From NCBI GenBank assembly GCA_000442125.1, contig KE546965.1:1736001-1800000 (forward strand): a stretch of 64,000 nt of DNA, in the 5' to 3' direction. Positions within the stretch are counted from its first letter, which is position 1. Every line of letters begins with the position of its first letter. Both the position numbers and the translations under genes were made by a program. The notes beneath the pieces are model-generated. The model made no database searches. It was given only the letters and a program-made list of their open reading frames with translations, and was not told the DNA's origin. Of the stretch, positions 1 through 10,722 are shown in pieces. This DNA is from Opeltia flavorubescens. Taxonomy: Eukaryota; Ascomycota; Lecanoromycetes; Teloschistales; Teloschistaceae.

Positions 1-726
1 GATGGGGCGCATACAAGCGCAGTACAAGAAGGTCAGACAGGGCTCTTGATGAATTGCTTGTATTCGCAGTTTGTGAACGAATGGGCAATACCCCTGAAAA
101 GGGGGCCGGAAACACTAACGCGGCTCTCGGCTTGGTTTCACGGGGATGAAGAGACGGCAGGCATTCCGTACAAGCAGGAAGGTATCTACGTACACGCTCC
201 GATTGAAGTGCGGGTCACTGACACGTCGATGAACGTTGGACCCAGACCGTACTTGGACAACACAGTGCCCGATGGACCTACGCTCTATCTGAATGCCACT
301 CTGTACCGACCATATAATACCAACCCCCCCTGTCACAAGAGGTATTACGAAGCTTTTGAGTGGCTGATGAAGGAAATGGGAGGACGACCTCATTGGGCCA
401 AGAACTTTAGTAGCGTTACGAAACGCGAGTTCCGTACTATGTATCCTCTGATGGATGAATGGTTGCGTGTCCGCCACGAAGTTGATCCTGGGGGCTTATT
501 CGCCGGCGACTGGCATCGGAGATATTTGCTGCCAGATGACAACGCTAACTTGCAATTTGAAGAAAGGAAAGCAAGGACAGAATCTGCCCATACCGGGGGC
601 ATAAACTGGTTTGGTCAGCTGGCAGATGACCTTTCATCCCCCAGCCCTCAAACGAGCGAAGAGAGCTTTCCGTTGAGTAAAGCCGACATGCTCGACAAAG
701 GAAAAATTAAGACCAAGGAAGAATGA
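1..726 (+). CDS. alo1: D-arabinono-1,4-lactone oxidase, C-terminal part (gene cut by window start)
   Basis: The reading frame is open from base 1 to the TGA at 724-726 and gives the last 241 residues of an FAD-linked aldono-lactone oxidase. The family makes D-erythroascorbate from D-arabinono-1,4-lactone, usually at the mitochondrial outer membrane. The sequence shows the hallmarks of the ALO C-terminal domain: a SQFVNEWAIP stretch near the window start, GGRPHWAK around bases 390-405, and the closing pattern R-x-x-x-DP-x-G-x-F-x-x-x-WHRR. The FAD-binding half and the covalent-FAD histidine would lie upstream, outside the window. The tail after WHRRYL is about 55 residues of charged, low-complexity sequence. 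The family call is secure; the exon structure further upstream cannot be seen. Confidence 0.88.
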   Translation, partial: DGAHTSAVQEGQTGLLMNCLYSQFVNEWAIPLKRGPETLTRLSAWFHGDEETAGIPYKQEGIYVHAPIEVRVTDTSMNVGPRPYLDNTVPDGPTLYLNATLYRPYNTNPPCHKRYYEAFEWLMKEMGGRPHWAKNFSSVTKREFRTMYPLMDEWLRVRHEVDPGGLFAGDWHRRYLLPDDNANLQFEERKARTESAHTGGINWFGQLADDLSSPSPQTSEESFPLSKADMLDKGKIKTKEE

Positions 727-1106
727 TGGCAGACTCCCCGCTCGACCAGATAACAAATAGGAGACGAAGATAATCTGTAATGCTTCATACTAGGTAGGAT
801 AATTCTCATCTAGAGCCGTTTGTATTGAGAGAGCTCCTTTATCGTGATGATCTAGACTCTGTGTCTTCGCAAGCAGGGCTGGAAGACCAGGTGACTCGGG
901 TGACTCTTCACGAGTGATGTGGAAGCGCCAAGACATTCGCCACCAGTCATTTTCATCACAATCATCGAATCGAACCATTGCTACCCTTTCATTTCCGATC
1001 TTGCGATGGGAACACATCCGTTCAGCATAAATATGTCCCCCTTAATTGGACGGAAATGCTGACGATACTGAGGCAATCTGACTAGAAGAACCTTGTACAC
1101 CTTGGT

Positions 1107-1151
1107 TGACTCATACCTCGCTAACGACTCATGACTATTTGAAATGAGTCA
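1107..1151. promoter_or_regulatory. Cluster of three AP-1/GCN4-like TGACTCA sites
   Basis: TGACTCA lies at 1107-1113, a one-mismatch copy CGACTCA at 1125-1131, and TGAGTCA (the same site on the other strand) at 1145-1151. The starts are spaced 18 and 20 bases, close to two helical turns. bZIP factors of the GCN4/CPC1 and AP-1 type bind this heptamer in fungi. The cluster sits about 60 bases upstream of the TATA box of the 1311 gene, so it is probably its upstream activating region. Binding is inferred only from sequence. Confidence 0.5.
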
Positions 1152-1210
1152 TTATTATTGGATATGCTGCGTTTGTAACTGTTGGTGCTTGCTGGGCCCT
1201 AGAGATCATG

Positions 1211-1216
1211 TATAAA
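1211..1216 (+). promoter_or_regulatory. TATA box
   Basis: TATAAA about 95 bases upstream of the ATG at 1311, followed by a T-rich tract. The position is normal for a fungal core promoter. Confidence 0.5.
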
Positions 1217-1310
1217 GGGCTTTTTTCTTGCAGGCTACATACCACGTCTTTTCATATTCTTCTCTTAGAAGACCTTCCCTCATGCAAATCTGTCCACATT
1301 CTTATGGAAC

Positions 1311-1667
1311 ATGAGCCGTCACAATCGCCGCCGCAGCCGTGCCAGTCACCGAAATTCTGCTTCACCATCTCGGCCAACAACATTTGATTTGCCAGATCTT
1401 AGGTCTATAGCTGAGGGACCAGGAACGCCGCAACTACTGCCAATTACTCTTAATAGAGGCAACTTCATCCGGAATGATCTCTCTACACGACTTTGGTACA
1501 ATAGATATATGGCTTGGCAAGCGCGGGAACGGCGGCAGAAAGAAGAGCGAGAGCGACTACTCATCGAACAACGAAGAATTTTCGGCGGAGAGGCTGAAGA
1601 AGATAATGAGCATGACTTGTGCTCAAACATGGCGGACTATTTTTTCGGGTTGGACTTTCTTGTGTAG
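1311..1667 (+). CDS. Small basic/charged protein of unknown function
   Basis: This is an intronless frame of 118 codons. The first 25 residues are rich in Arg, Ser and His, including an SRHNRRRSRASHR stretch. The middle is Pro/Leu-rich. Residues about 68-88 form a strongly charged Arg/Glu helix. The end is acidic and then hydrophobic. No known domain, signal peptide or clear membrane segment is visible. Support for it being a real gene comes from the TATA box at 1211 and the AP-1-like sites at 1107-1151, not from homology. Another frame overlaps it (1474-1761), and a spliced form joining the two is possible. I do not recognise the family. Confidence 0.45.
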   Translation: MSRHNRRRSRASHRNSASPSRPTTFDLPDLRSIAEGPGTPQLLPITLNRGNFIRNDLSTRLWYNRYMAWQARERRQKEERERLLIEQRRIFGGEAEEDNEHDLCSNMADYFFGLDFLV

Positions 1668-2539
1668 GAAAATCGACGTGACGAATGATCAAATTTGGGA
1701 CCAAGGAGGTATTCACATTTTAGTGTCTATGCGAGATTCTGAACCAGAGGCTTGGACGTAAGGGTACGGCTTGAAGCAGTGCAGCTTTACTTGACTGGCG
1801 TGGTGTTTGACGGGTGATTCGGCATGGCCTTCTAAACCTGGTCCACTGAATTTGGTTACACGTGAGGAGAGGGCGCGACGCAACGCAGCTGTGTGCTCGC
1901 ACTTGGATGAGTTCGGGTGTTGGAGCTCGCTGCCGAGGGAACGGATCGAAGGAAGTATGTAACCAAAGCAGAGCTTGGTGTATAATCTTACGCAAATAGA
2001 TAGCGGACATCAAATAAGGATATCGTATCACCTCCATGTTCATAATCTATACCCGTAGATATTCCCATTATTCACGGCTGATCATGAGACTAGTCACGTG
2101 GCATCGACTGCTTCTTAGAAAGCCCAATTGACTAGAATTGATATTTTATAAGCAAGGCAGGCAGTATTGACTACCGCTTGCTTGTGCATATCGACTTATC
2201 GCCACATTGAAATATGATGTCTTTAAGTTTTCAACATGTTACAGTGGAACTTGGAGAGTCAAACAACAAGGCATGCATGAAAATAACATGTATATGGACA
2301 CTTTCTGGGCAGAAGGCACGACAAACCCATCGACCCGGCGACATATTTTGGTTTGTGTACCATTCTTGCAACCCAAGTACTAGTTTCTTCATTGCTCCAT
2401 AGTTTGTTCATCACATCTTCTTCAACCCACAACATAATTGCTGTATGCTCAATTTTCCTCTGTAGTAGGTGACGTTGTTTCATTTTAGGCAAGGATAAAG
2501 TAAAGGTAGTCAAGCGACTGGAGAAATACACGCTTCAAC
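1668..2539. other. Intergenic region without a supported gene
   Basis: There are only short frames on either strand with no family resemblance. It presumably holds the 3' UTR of the small gene at 1311 and the promoter of the MYND gene, including a CAAG/CT-rich stretch just before 2540. Confidence 0.5.
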
Positions 2540-3850
2540 ATGGCAAGCTCAAGTCATAATCGCGCACTGGAGGTGTGCGCCAACTGTCTCTTGCCAGCTA
2601 CACACCATTGCAGACAGTGCGGCTCATCCTGGTATTGCTCAGTTACATGTCAGCGGGCGGACTGGATCTATCACAAGCACCTTTGTCCAAGATTCAAAGA
2701 ATTCAAGGATCGACCAGACTCAGTATCCATCCGCGCAATTTTCTTCCCTGACGATGACATCGTTCCCAGATTTGTTTGGCTGAAAATGAACGACACAGTA
2801 TTGGACCCGGAATGTGTAAGCGAGAAGCTCAAAGTCGCAGAGCTCCTAGGGGTTACCGTTGAAGAGCATATCGGACAGCAAGATGTCATGCGAAGCATTC
2901 GACGGGCGGTCAAACCAGTATCACCCACAACAAAATCCCACCTTATCATCCGTGAGGACGGTCTCATCGACGGGTCGAACCCGAACCTGAGCATCGGGAC
3001 CATCACCAAGGGTGAATTTTCGTTTAGCTGGCGTGGTCCGGTGGTTGCTGTCTTGACTTGCTCAGAAGACTCGCACGGCAATGCCAGTCCAACGCTGGGG
3101 GACATGACTATGACCGACTTTCGCGATCTCATTGATTTCTTTAAATCTTACGGCGAATACGTAGAAGGTCAAGAAGACTTTGGGCCGAGTAGCTTTTGGT
3201 GGCTAGCTCCAATGCTCAAGCAAGAAATGATCACGCGACCCCAGATTCAAGTTATCAAGATCAGCAGTAATGTTGAATACAAAGCGACAGGCGTCAAATA
3301 CGCTTCCTTTAACATCGGCGAAGGACACCCGGCAATGATATGCTTACAGCCTCTTCCAATTACAGTCAAATTAGGGTTACCGCTCGTCATGCGGAGATTT
3401 CCCAGTGACGATAGCACAAAAGCGGAAGCAGAGGTACAGGATACTAACAATGCTGGACCGGAGTTGCTGCCAATGTGCATTGACCCGAGAAGCCAATTTT
3501 GGGGTCAGGCGCCGAAGAGTCTAGTGCAAGGTAACCTGGTGGTAATGAGGCATGATCGCAAGGATCTCCATCTACATCACCTGGAGGCACTCTTCATGTA
3601 TTTGTACCAGATCGTCTATCCCGCCATTGAAGAAACTCTGCAGCCAGAACCAAAGCGGGACAAGGTTGAGGTGTTAGAGATGCTCCATCCAAGCCGGTTT
3701 GACTGGTATTTCCTTGTGTTTCGGAAAGAAAGAAGCAAGCATGACCCAAGCTGGAAGAATACACCGAGTCTTTTCCATCTCGAAGACGAAGCAGCCGAGA
3801 CCGCTTTGGAACACGTGACGACGGAATTTGAGAAGAACTTAGGACTGTGA
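2540..3850 (+). CDS. MYND-type zinc-finger protein
   Basis: This is an intronless protein of 436 residues. Residues about 12-50 form a classical MYND finger: C-x2-C, then C-x2-C, then YCS-x3-CQ-x2-DW and a final H-x3-C. MYND fingers bind two zinc ions and usually mediate protein-protein contacts with proline-rich ligands. The rest has no SET or other known catalytic domain that I can identify. It is acidic and of mixed composition, without signal peptide or membrane helix. The ATG at 2540 was chosen because it lies just 11 residues before the first zinc ligand. Such stand-alone MYND proteins are common and poorly characterised in Pezizomycotina, so the molecular role is unknown. Confidence 0.8.
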   Translation: MASSSHNRALEVCANCLLPATHHCRQCGSSWYCSVTCQRADWIYHKHLCPRFKEFKDRPDSVSIRAIFFPDDDIVPRFVWLKMNDTVLDPECVSEKLKVAELLGVTVEEHIGQQDVMRSIRRAVKPVSPTTKSHLIIREDGLIDGSNPNLSIGTITKGEFSFSWRGPVVAVLTCSEDSHGNASPTLGDMTMTDFRDLIDFFKSYGEYVEGQEDFGPSSFWWLAPMLKQEMITRPQIQVIKISSNVEYKATGVKYASFNIGEGHPAMICLQPLPITVKLGLPLVMRRFPSDDSTKAEAEVQDTNNAGPELLPMCIDPRSQFWGQAPKSLVQGNLVVMRHDRKDLHLHHLEALFMYLYQIVYPAIEETLQPEPKRDKVEVLEMLHPSRFDWYFLVFRKERSKHDPSWKNTPSLFHLEDEAAETALEHVTTEFEKNLGL

Positions 3851-4348
3851 TGAGATGGAATCGATGACAGGGGTATGATTTGCTACAATGACAGCAGCAT
3901 AAGGGAATGGATAGGGAAGGCATAGGAACCTTCCGAGCGCATCATCCTTGTCGAACATACTAGAAAATTGCAAACGAAGATCAAAATTTATCATTACTCT
4001 TCCACTCAATATCTTCTGTAAGTCCAGAACCAAGGTAATTTATATGGAAACTTTAACCGATGGACTGCGGTTGAGGAATTGTGAATTCGAGTCATGCTTC
4101 GGAAGAACCCGAGGATCCAAGCTAGCCGGATTTGGGAACAGCAGCGTGAGGTGAGATGTGTTCAGTTGCGGATAAAATTGTAGACTCTATAGAACAATCA
4201 AATGTCCCATGTCGACCATATTTTTGTTCCCAACACTCGTCAAGCTTTCAGATTAGCCTTGAATATACTTGCCCAACCATGCAACTGCGGACCTCTTAGT
4301 TCAGCTTGTCTCCAAGTCGAGCAAGGATTTCTTCCTCAGACCTAAGTC
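3851..4348. other. Intergenic region, 3' UTR of MYND gene and SEC63 promoter
   Basis: No supported gene. A few frames of about 65 codons exist but show no family features. Confidence 0.5.
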
Positions 4349-6835
4349 ATGTCGACCGATTACACCTACGACGAGCAGGTACGAAACTAGATGGTCAAAA
4401 TTCTCCTTTTCTGCGCTAATTGATAACTAAGGGTCAATTCTTCCCCTACTTCATTCTCACCATATCCGGCCTTATCACCGTTCCCCTGACTTATTCCCTC
4501 CTAAAACCTACAAAAGGTGCGCTTGGGATAAGTGTCGTGAATTGGGGCCTGAATGTTCTAACTCAAAGACCATAGAACTTGAGAACACAGCTCCAAAGAT
4601 CAAGTCAGACTTCAAGCCGCCAGACGAAAATTTGATCCAAGGCCAACGGAGGAAACAATGGCGGAGGGAAAGGAGACTGAAGAGGTTGATTACGGTCGTC
4701 GCTGGCTACGCGACAATGGCCCTGATGCTTTATCTCATCGCAGTGACGAAGACAACGATGCCAAAAATTTGGGATCCGTACGACATTTTGGAGATCCCAA
4801 GGGTAATTAATGGTCCCCAATTCCAGTCTTCGGCACTTCTGGATTGATAAACGTATAGTCTGCCAGTGAAAAAAACATCAATAAGAGATACCGCGATCTC
4901 TCGCGCATCTATCATCCAGATAAGGCTCGACCAGACGAATCGAAGAACCAAACCGTTGACGATATCAACAATCATTGGGTCGAACTATCGAAAGCATATA
5001 AGGCGTTGACTGACGAAGAGATTCGAAACAACTACATTCAGTACGGGCATCCTGATGGGAAGCAGAGTTTCAGCATTGGAATTGCGCTGCCCAAATTTAT
5101 CATCACTGAAGGCAACGGTAAATACGTCTTGTTGGTCTATGGCCTACTTCTTGGCGTCTTATTACCTTATGTTGTGGGGAAATGGTGGTATGGAACGCAA
5201 AAGATGACGAAGGAAAGAGTTCTGCTGGCCAGTGCAGGAAAATTGTTCCGGGAATATCGCGAGGATCTTACGGAAGGTGGAGTAGTAAATGCTTTGACTT
5301 GTGGTGAAGAGTACAAGCATATCCTCACTGGACACAAGGCGGATAACGGCTTGGGCAAAGTCGAAAAGTCCATTAAGGAAAGCGGGAACTTTGGTCTTGG
5401 AGCGAAAGGTTTAGTGCCTTCGGATCAACGAACCCTGGAGAGCAGCGACGGCGTTCGCAGGAAAACATTGGCACTCCTTTGGGCTTATCTCGGGCGTGTG
5501 AATTTGGACGGATCGACACTTGACGATGGTGAGTTGCGTCGATTATCTATGACTTAGTCGTGCAGCACCTAACCCTTTACCAGAGAAGTACGAGATCGCA
5601 CCGCTTGCTCTGGCCCTGAATGATTCCTTCACTGCCATATCTCTGGCATACGGGAACGTGGCTCAAATCCTAGCAGCCTACCACAGCTCACAAAACATCA
5701 TACAAGCCATTCCGCCCAATGCCTCTACTCTCCTTCAGCTGCCCCATATCACCCCATCAACAGCCCGTTTGATCGAAGGATCTGACCCACTCACAGTACA
5801 AGAATTCATGTCCCTTCCCGAATACCAGCGCCGAAAATTGGCCACGGATCAGCCGGGCACCCTCACTCCATCCCAATACAACAACGCCGTCTCCGTAGCC
5901 CGCCAGTTGCCCCTCCTCCATCTCGAAAAGGTCTTCTTTAAGGTCACCGGCGAAAGGTTCGTTACTACAGGCAGCCTCGTCCAAATGGTCATCAAAGCCC
6001 GCATCATACCTCCCGGCTCCGCCAACATCCCGTCCGTCAATGAGTCCGATCTTGAAGACATCGACCCGGTTGAGGGAGACCTAGATGCTCTCCTTGGCCG
6101 TAAATCTGGTAAATCCTCTGCAGCAGCCAAAGTGTCGGACAGCAGCAGCAGTGACAAGGGGTCTTCTTCTCCTTCCGCCCTCGATGAGAACCGAAANCCC
6201 CTCCAGCCGCCTCTAGCCTATGCCCCTTATTTCCCACGCGATCATTCCCCTCGCTGGCACGTCTTCCTTGCCGACAGCAAACTTGGCAAGATGGCCGTGC
6301 CACCGTTCACATTCACCACGTTCAATAAACCGCTTTTCGACGAGAAGACGGATAACCCAACGTTCAACATGCAAACTTTCAAATGTCAATTCCAGGCCCC
6401 GCCGCAGGCGGGCAAGTATCCGTTTGTAATGCACTTAGTGTGTGACAGCTACGTGGGTATGGACAGCAAGATGGATGTGGTGCTAGAGGTCGAAGATGCG
6501 AGCAAAGGGATGGAGATAATTGAGGAAGATGAGATCAGTGAGCCGGATGAAGGTGGGTTTTCAATTTCTTTTTTCAATTGATGGTTCCTCTTTGCCCTTG
6601 TCTAGCGAGGTATTCTCTTGAGGAAGTTGCTTGCTAAGACGAAAACAAACGTATAGATTCCATAGCGGGGCAGATGAACGCTCTCAAGACCGGTGGACTG
6701 AGCGGTGGGACTCAACCGCGGCGCAAGAAACGGGCTCAAGAGATCGAGTCGAGCGATGACGAGAGTGACACGGAAGGGGATGCTGGGAGCGACACGAGCG
6801 AGACGAACACCGACACTGATACGGATGGGGAGTAA
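4349..6835 (+). CDS. sec63: Sec63, ER translocon J-domain subunit
   Basis: Sec63 works with the Sec61 channel and recruits the lumenal HSP70 Kar2/BiP to post-translational translocation. Six exons are inferred: 4349-4378, 4432-4516, 4576-4802, 4859-5528, 5584-6552 and 6657-6835, giving 719 residues. Every junction keeps frame and restores conserved sequence. Two membrane segments (about 12-34 and 76-95) precede a lumenal J domain that starts with DPYDIL near 105 and has its HPD motif at 133-135. A third membrane segment follows at about 201-222. Then come the cytosolic Brl/SEC63 helical and Ig-like regions and a very acidic Ser/Asp/Glu/Thr C-terminus, as in yeast Sec63, where the tail binds Sec62. 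One undetermined base (6197) falls in a low-complexity linker. The lumenal HSP70 LHS1 is encoded at 31822-34971, but the two genes are not adjacent. Confidence 0.95.
6197..6197. other. Undetermined base (N) in SEC63
   Basis: A single N in a low-complexity linker codon. Similar single Ns occur at 16189 and 48519, which suggests base-call ambiguity in the assembly rather than gaps. Confidence 0.9.
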
Positions 6836-7468
6836 GAAGTCGTCTGTTGTATCATTGCCTATGAAAATCCGGGTATGGCCTCTGAGGTTGAACGACATCA
6901 TAGCGTTCGGCGTAAAGGGGAGGTCGTGAATTCCTGACTAAAGAGGAGTCCATGTTTTTAAGGAGTCCGGAATGTACATTATGCCATAAGATAGATCAAC
7001 AATAGTGGTGTACAACTAGTGTCGTATCTGGTCTCATGTTCCACGATACAATTTACCAGTGTACAAGAGTGGAACAATCGTAGGAGGTAAGGCCTGAGTA
7101 TTGGTATTTAATTCATCAATCATGATCTCGTTAAGTCTATACACTGTTCATGGAGTCTCGTTTCGCATTATTCGTCAAAGGTCGTCAGTCCTGGTTTTTG
7201 GTTCCCAGCCCTCATCCCCAAACATAACAATACTCACGGAGTAAAAAAATTCACCGCAAAGATAGTAAAGCAATAGTACTAACAAGGACCAATGCTTCAT
7301 AAACAGCTGATTCAGGGAGTGTCAGAAGCCTTCGCTCATCAAGACAAAACAAAGTAAAGCAACGTCGTCTGATTGTGATGGATCGGACAACGAACCGTTC
7401 TCAAGCCTTCATCCAATCCAAACCTCGTGCCCGTCGCCCTCGTGATAATTGCGTTCAGTCAAGGGGGA
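6836..7468. other. Convergent intergenic region between SEC63 and Argonaute
   Basis: It lies between two gene 3' ends and holds no supported gene. Confidence 0.5.
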
Positions 7469-10400
7469 TCAAATGTAGTACATTGAATCTTGAATTGAAG
7501 GATGGACTCCTTGGAGCCATGGCGATCTGTTCCAGTCAAATTTCTGCCCTGATGTAACAGTCGCGCTGTCTCGGGCGTTGTATTCCTTGTAAAGGTAGGC
7601 CCGACCTCGTTCACAGATAAGATCCGCATAGTAGGCCGGCGGGCACAGAGAGACCGCCTTGGTTGCCCTGCCAAACATGTAGCAGAGATTGTGCGTCTGT
7701 TAAGATTCATTAGTATGGCCGAATCGCATAATTGCGAGTTGGGGAGTAACTTACCAGCGCTTCCATCTTGTCAGCGTCCATGTCGTTTTTGTCGTGAATG
7801 ACGACATAGTGTGTTGGTCTCGCCGTTCCTTGCAGGCAGTGATGCGCCTGAAGGAAAAAATCCCACCCTTTCTCCATCGTCACGCCACGGTCCACAACTG
7901 TTCCGTTTTGAGGATTCATAGACTTCTTGTAGTCGGCGTCCTGCTCCTGAGTAGGAAAAAATCGGGTGTGATGACGCTTGCCACACACGACTACAGAGAT
8001 CTTAGGTATCTTCCCTCCAGGATAGCGTGCCTCGCATGCTTTTTGAATCTGTGGTAGCTCGTCTTGGAGTAGTGTCCTGTATTGTCCCTCGGATACACCG
8101 TCACGGTAGATGATGATGCGGTTGGGAAGGCCGCCTTGGTTATGCTTACGCCATAAGTCGAGGCGTCCGCCGAACATTTCGTCCAGCTTCTCAATCATCT
8201 CCTTCCTACTGGTCTGCGCCCTTATCATTCCTGGCCATTGTCCGTAGCGACCATCAATACTTGCAACAACGCCAGCGATGCTAGGTGCTTCCTCGATGCT
8301 ACCTGGGGAAGGATGGGTCACATCCATTCCAGCGAGCATTGTCTTATCCGCAAGAATACCAAGTTTTTCCGAGGGAAGCGTTTGGTTGATCCCGCCGAGC
8401 TTCAAATTGAACTTGTGTCCAATATTGGCCCAGTACTGAGCACCTTTCTCATGAAGGTAGTCGCCAACAGAGCAGATAGTATGGATACCTGAGCCTGTTT
8501 AGTTTGATTACCAGCAATAGATTCACGAAACGTACCGTGTTTTACTTCAGCCCAATACTTGACGCGAGAATAGAGGAACGCGCCTTTATCGGGAAGGATG
8601 ACCAGCAGGACTTTTAGACCCCTGCTTGCAGCTTTCGCCATGACTGCCTCTATTGTCTTATCATCAAAGTCTTCGTTATCCTTACCACCCCGAAGCGGTT
8701 CGAGGACGCCGTTGGGTGGGGTAGGCTCGTCGCTATTCATCCCGCTACTGCGTATAATCCCTCTAAAGCCTTCCACATCCTGACGATTGACGACATTATC
8801 AACAAATTTGATAAAAGTCCAGTTGCGAAGTTGTTTGCTTTCAGAGAAGTGTCGACCGCGAATGTCCCATCCGCCATTAGCCGTTGGGAATGACTTTGGG
8901 CGATTTGCCTGCTTATACTGCAGCGGCACTGACGGCAGAATCCTTGCACGCACAGTGATCATCCTGGGTATGACTTTGACACCAAAGGCGAGCTTGATAC
9001 ATGTCAGCTGGTGCTCGTATCAGGCAGCCGGATGTATACTCACAAGATTTTGATTAGTCTCCGACAGCCCCATCATGGCAGCGCCTTGTTCCACGATACG
9101 GCGAGCATTCTCCGCGGGTTTTCGAACCGCGAATCCAAGCATTTTATCAGTCTGTTGTCCATCTAGCTTTCGCCGGTATTGCTGGCCTGGCTCGACAGTG
9201 AGCAGCTCTGGAGGAATCCATGATGGCTTGTCTTTCGTTCCAACGTTGATGACCGGTTCAAGAGGCTGCTTCAGCTGAATATTATATTCTGCAGCAGCAG
9301 TTAGTATGGAGAGATGCTAGGCCGACATTCATTGAACCTACTCTTGTCGAAATACTTCTCAACAGAAATCTTTCCTGTTGCCTGTATTTCAGTGCATTCA
9401 AATGTGATTTCCTTAGCATTGCCAAAGAAAGGGATGTTTTGTCCAGCTCTAGGATGAGAGAATCCTTGCACTGTTTTGACTCTCTTGATAGAAGAATTCG
9501 GATCGTTCTTCTTAGCCCTGATGTAAGAATGAGATACTTTTAGTCGACTTATGAAGCCTTCAAGCCCTGATCTGGAGTCATTGGCCCGATTCGGGGTATG
9601 CAGCCTCATGAGACCAAGCAGATTCATAGTAGGGTAGAAGGCTGCATTAGCAACGTTGACGTTGACTAAAAGCCTCGAGGTAGATGTTCGAACACTGGTG
9701 TAAAACCCCTTGAGCGCAACGAGTCCATTACCCAAGTCGTACCATGTGTTGAGATTGGATGGATAGGTGAAAAATTTCTTCTGATTCCCCCCGCCGTAGA
9801 TTGACCGATTGTCAGTCGCAGTGCGGGTCATGACGATATTCAGTGCTTGGATAACCTCAGCTTTATCGAAACCCGCACTCGTGACACCAGGGGGACTAGA
9901 CACATAGTCCAAAAGCTGCTGAAGTGGCATTGTAAACTCATCCGAAATCCTGACATTGTAAGTCTTTGAATTGGGACCGGGTCCGTCATCTTCGGGCTCC
10001 CAGTATTTCTGTGCAACTGTGATGCTCCCGGTATTTCCAAGTGGAAGCTTCTGCGCTGTGACTATAAGTTTGCCGTAGTCAGTAGCAACGCCCGCCGACT
10101 GGAGGTTCTTGTTGTAGGTGAAGAGTAGCTCTACTAATCTGCGAGTTTTACGTCGGTTGACGCGGCCAGTTTTCTCGTCTTTGAGGCTGGGCTGAAAGTC
10201 CATCTGGTAGCGGTAAATTGTCACACCGTCCGGCTTGGTAAGAAGTTTAAAGTAATTTGTCCGTACCACGATGGGACGGCCTTGCGTGCCATATGAAGGC
10301 CGGGAAGGAAGGGTGAGATCATCGAGCGACAAGCCGCTCAAAGATATTTCCTCCCCCCGGCGAACCAAGGCATTCTCCTGCTTCTCGACGTTGGCGTCTG

Positions 10401-10722
10401 GTGGTTCGAGAGGCTCGCCACCCGCGCTGAGCCAGGAACTCGAATATCAGAGCGATCGCCAGTCTAATTGGATAGGATCCACTTACGTATAAATGTTTCC
10501 TCCATGTTCAAACTGGTCCTCATATCGCCCCCCACGACCTCCTCGACCTCCTCGATCTCCACGACCGCCACGGAAATCTCCTCCTCCGCGACCGCGATCT
10601 CCTTGAAAATTCCCACGTGGGGTGCCCGTTGGGCCCCCTCGTCCACCTTGGCCAGCTCCTCTTTGATTCCCCCTTGAAGTCCCCCGTGGAGCCCCCCCAC
10701 GACTACTGCCTCTTCCACTCAT
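7469..10722 (-). CDS. Argonaute protein (QDE-2-like), probably slicer-competent
   Basis: This is the core effector of RNA silencing; it binds small RNAs and cuts paired transcripts. Six exons are inferred on the minus strand: 10722-10487, 10426-9342, 9288-9044, 8992-8536, 8488-7755 and 7696-7469 (994 residues). Four of the five introns show a good donor, branch point and acceptor; the first acceptor (10427) was preferred to 10439 because of its CAG context. Residues 1-75 are an RGG/GRG-rich tail, followed by the N, PAZ, MID and PIWI domains. The PIWI catalytic residues can be placed: Asp730 in AGMDVTHP, Glu771 in SRKEMIEKL, Asp804 in IYRDGVSEGQ, and Asp944 in PPAYYADL. This gives a DEDD set, so cleavage activity is expected. 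The protein ends with MYYI, matching the hydrophobic Argonaute C-terminus. The paralogue used in meiotic silencing (SMS-2 type) is the main alternative. Confidence 0.93.

Larger units (their letters stand above)
727..1310. other. Intergenic region with promoter of the 1311 gene
   Basis: No convincing gene is seen. A 75-codon frame on the minus strand (790-1017) has no family resemblance and was not accepted. The right part holds the AP-1-like site cluster and TATA box that are listed separately. Confidence 0.5.

Noticed and set aside
115-477. 120-codon minus-strand frame
   Set aside because: It is antisense to the ALO coding sequence and has no family features of its own.
790-1017. 75-codon minus-strand frame
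   Set aside because: Short, no homology signal and no promoter on that side that is not better explained by the 1311 gene.
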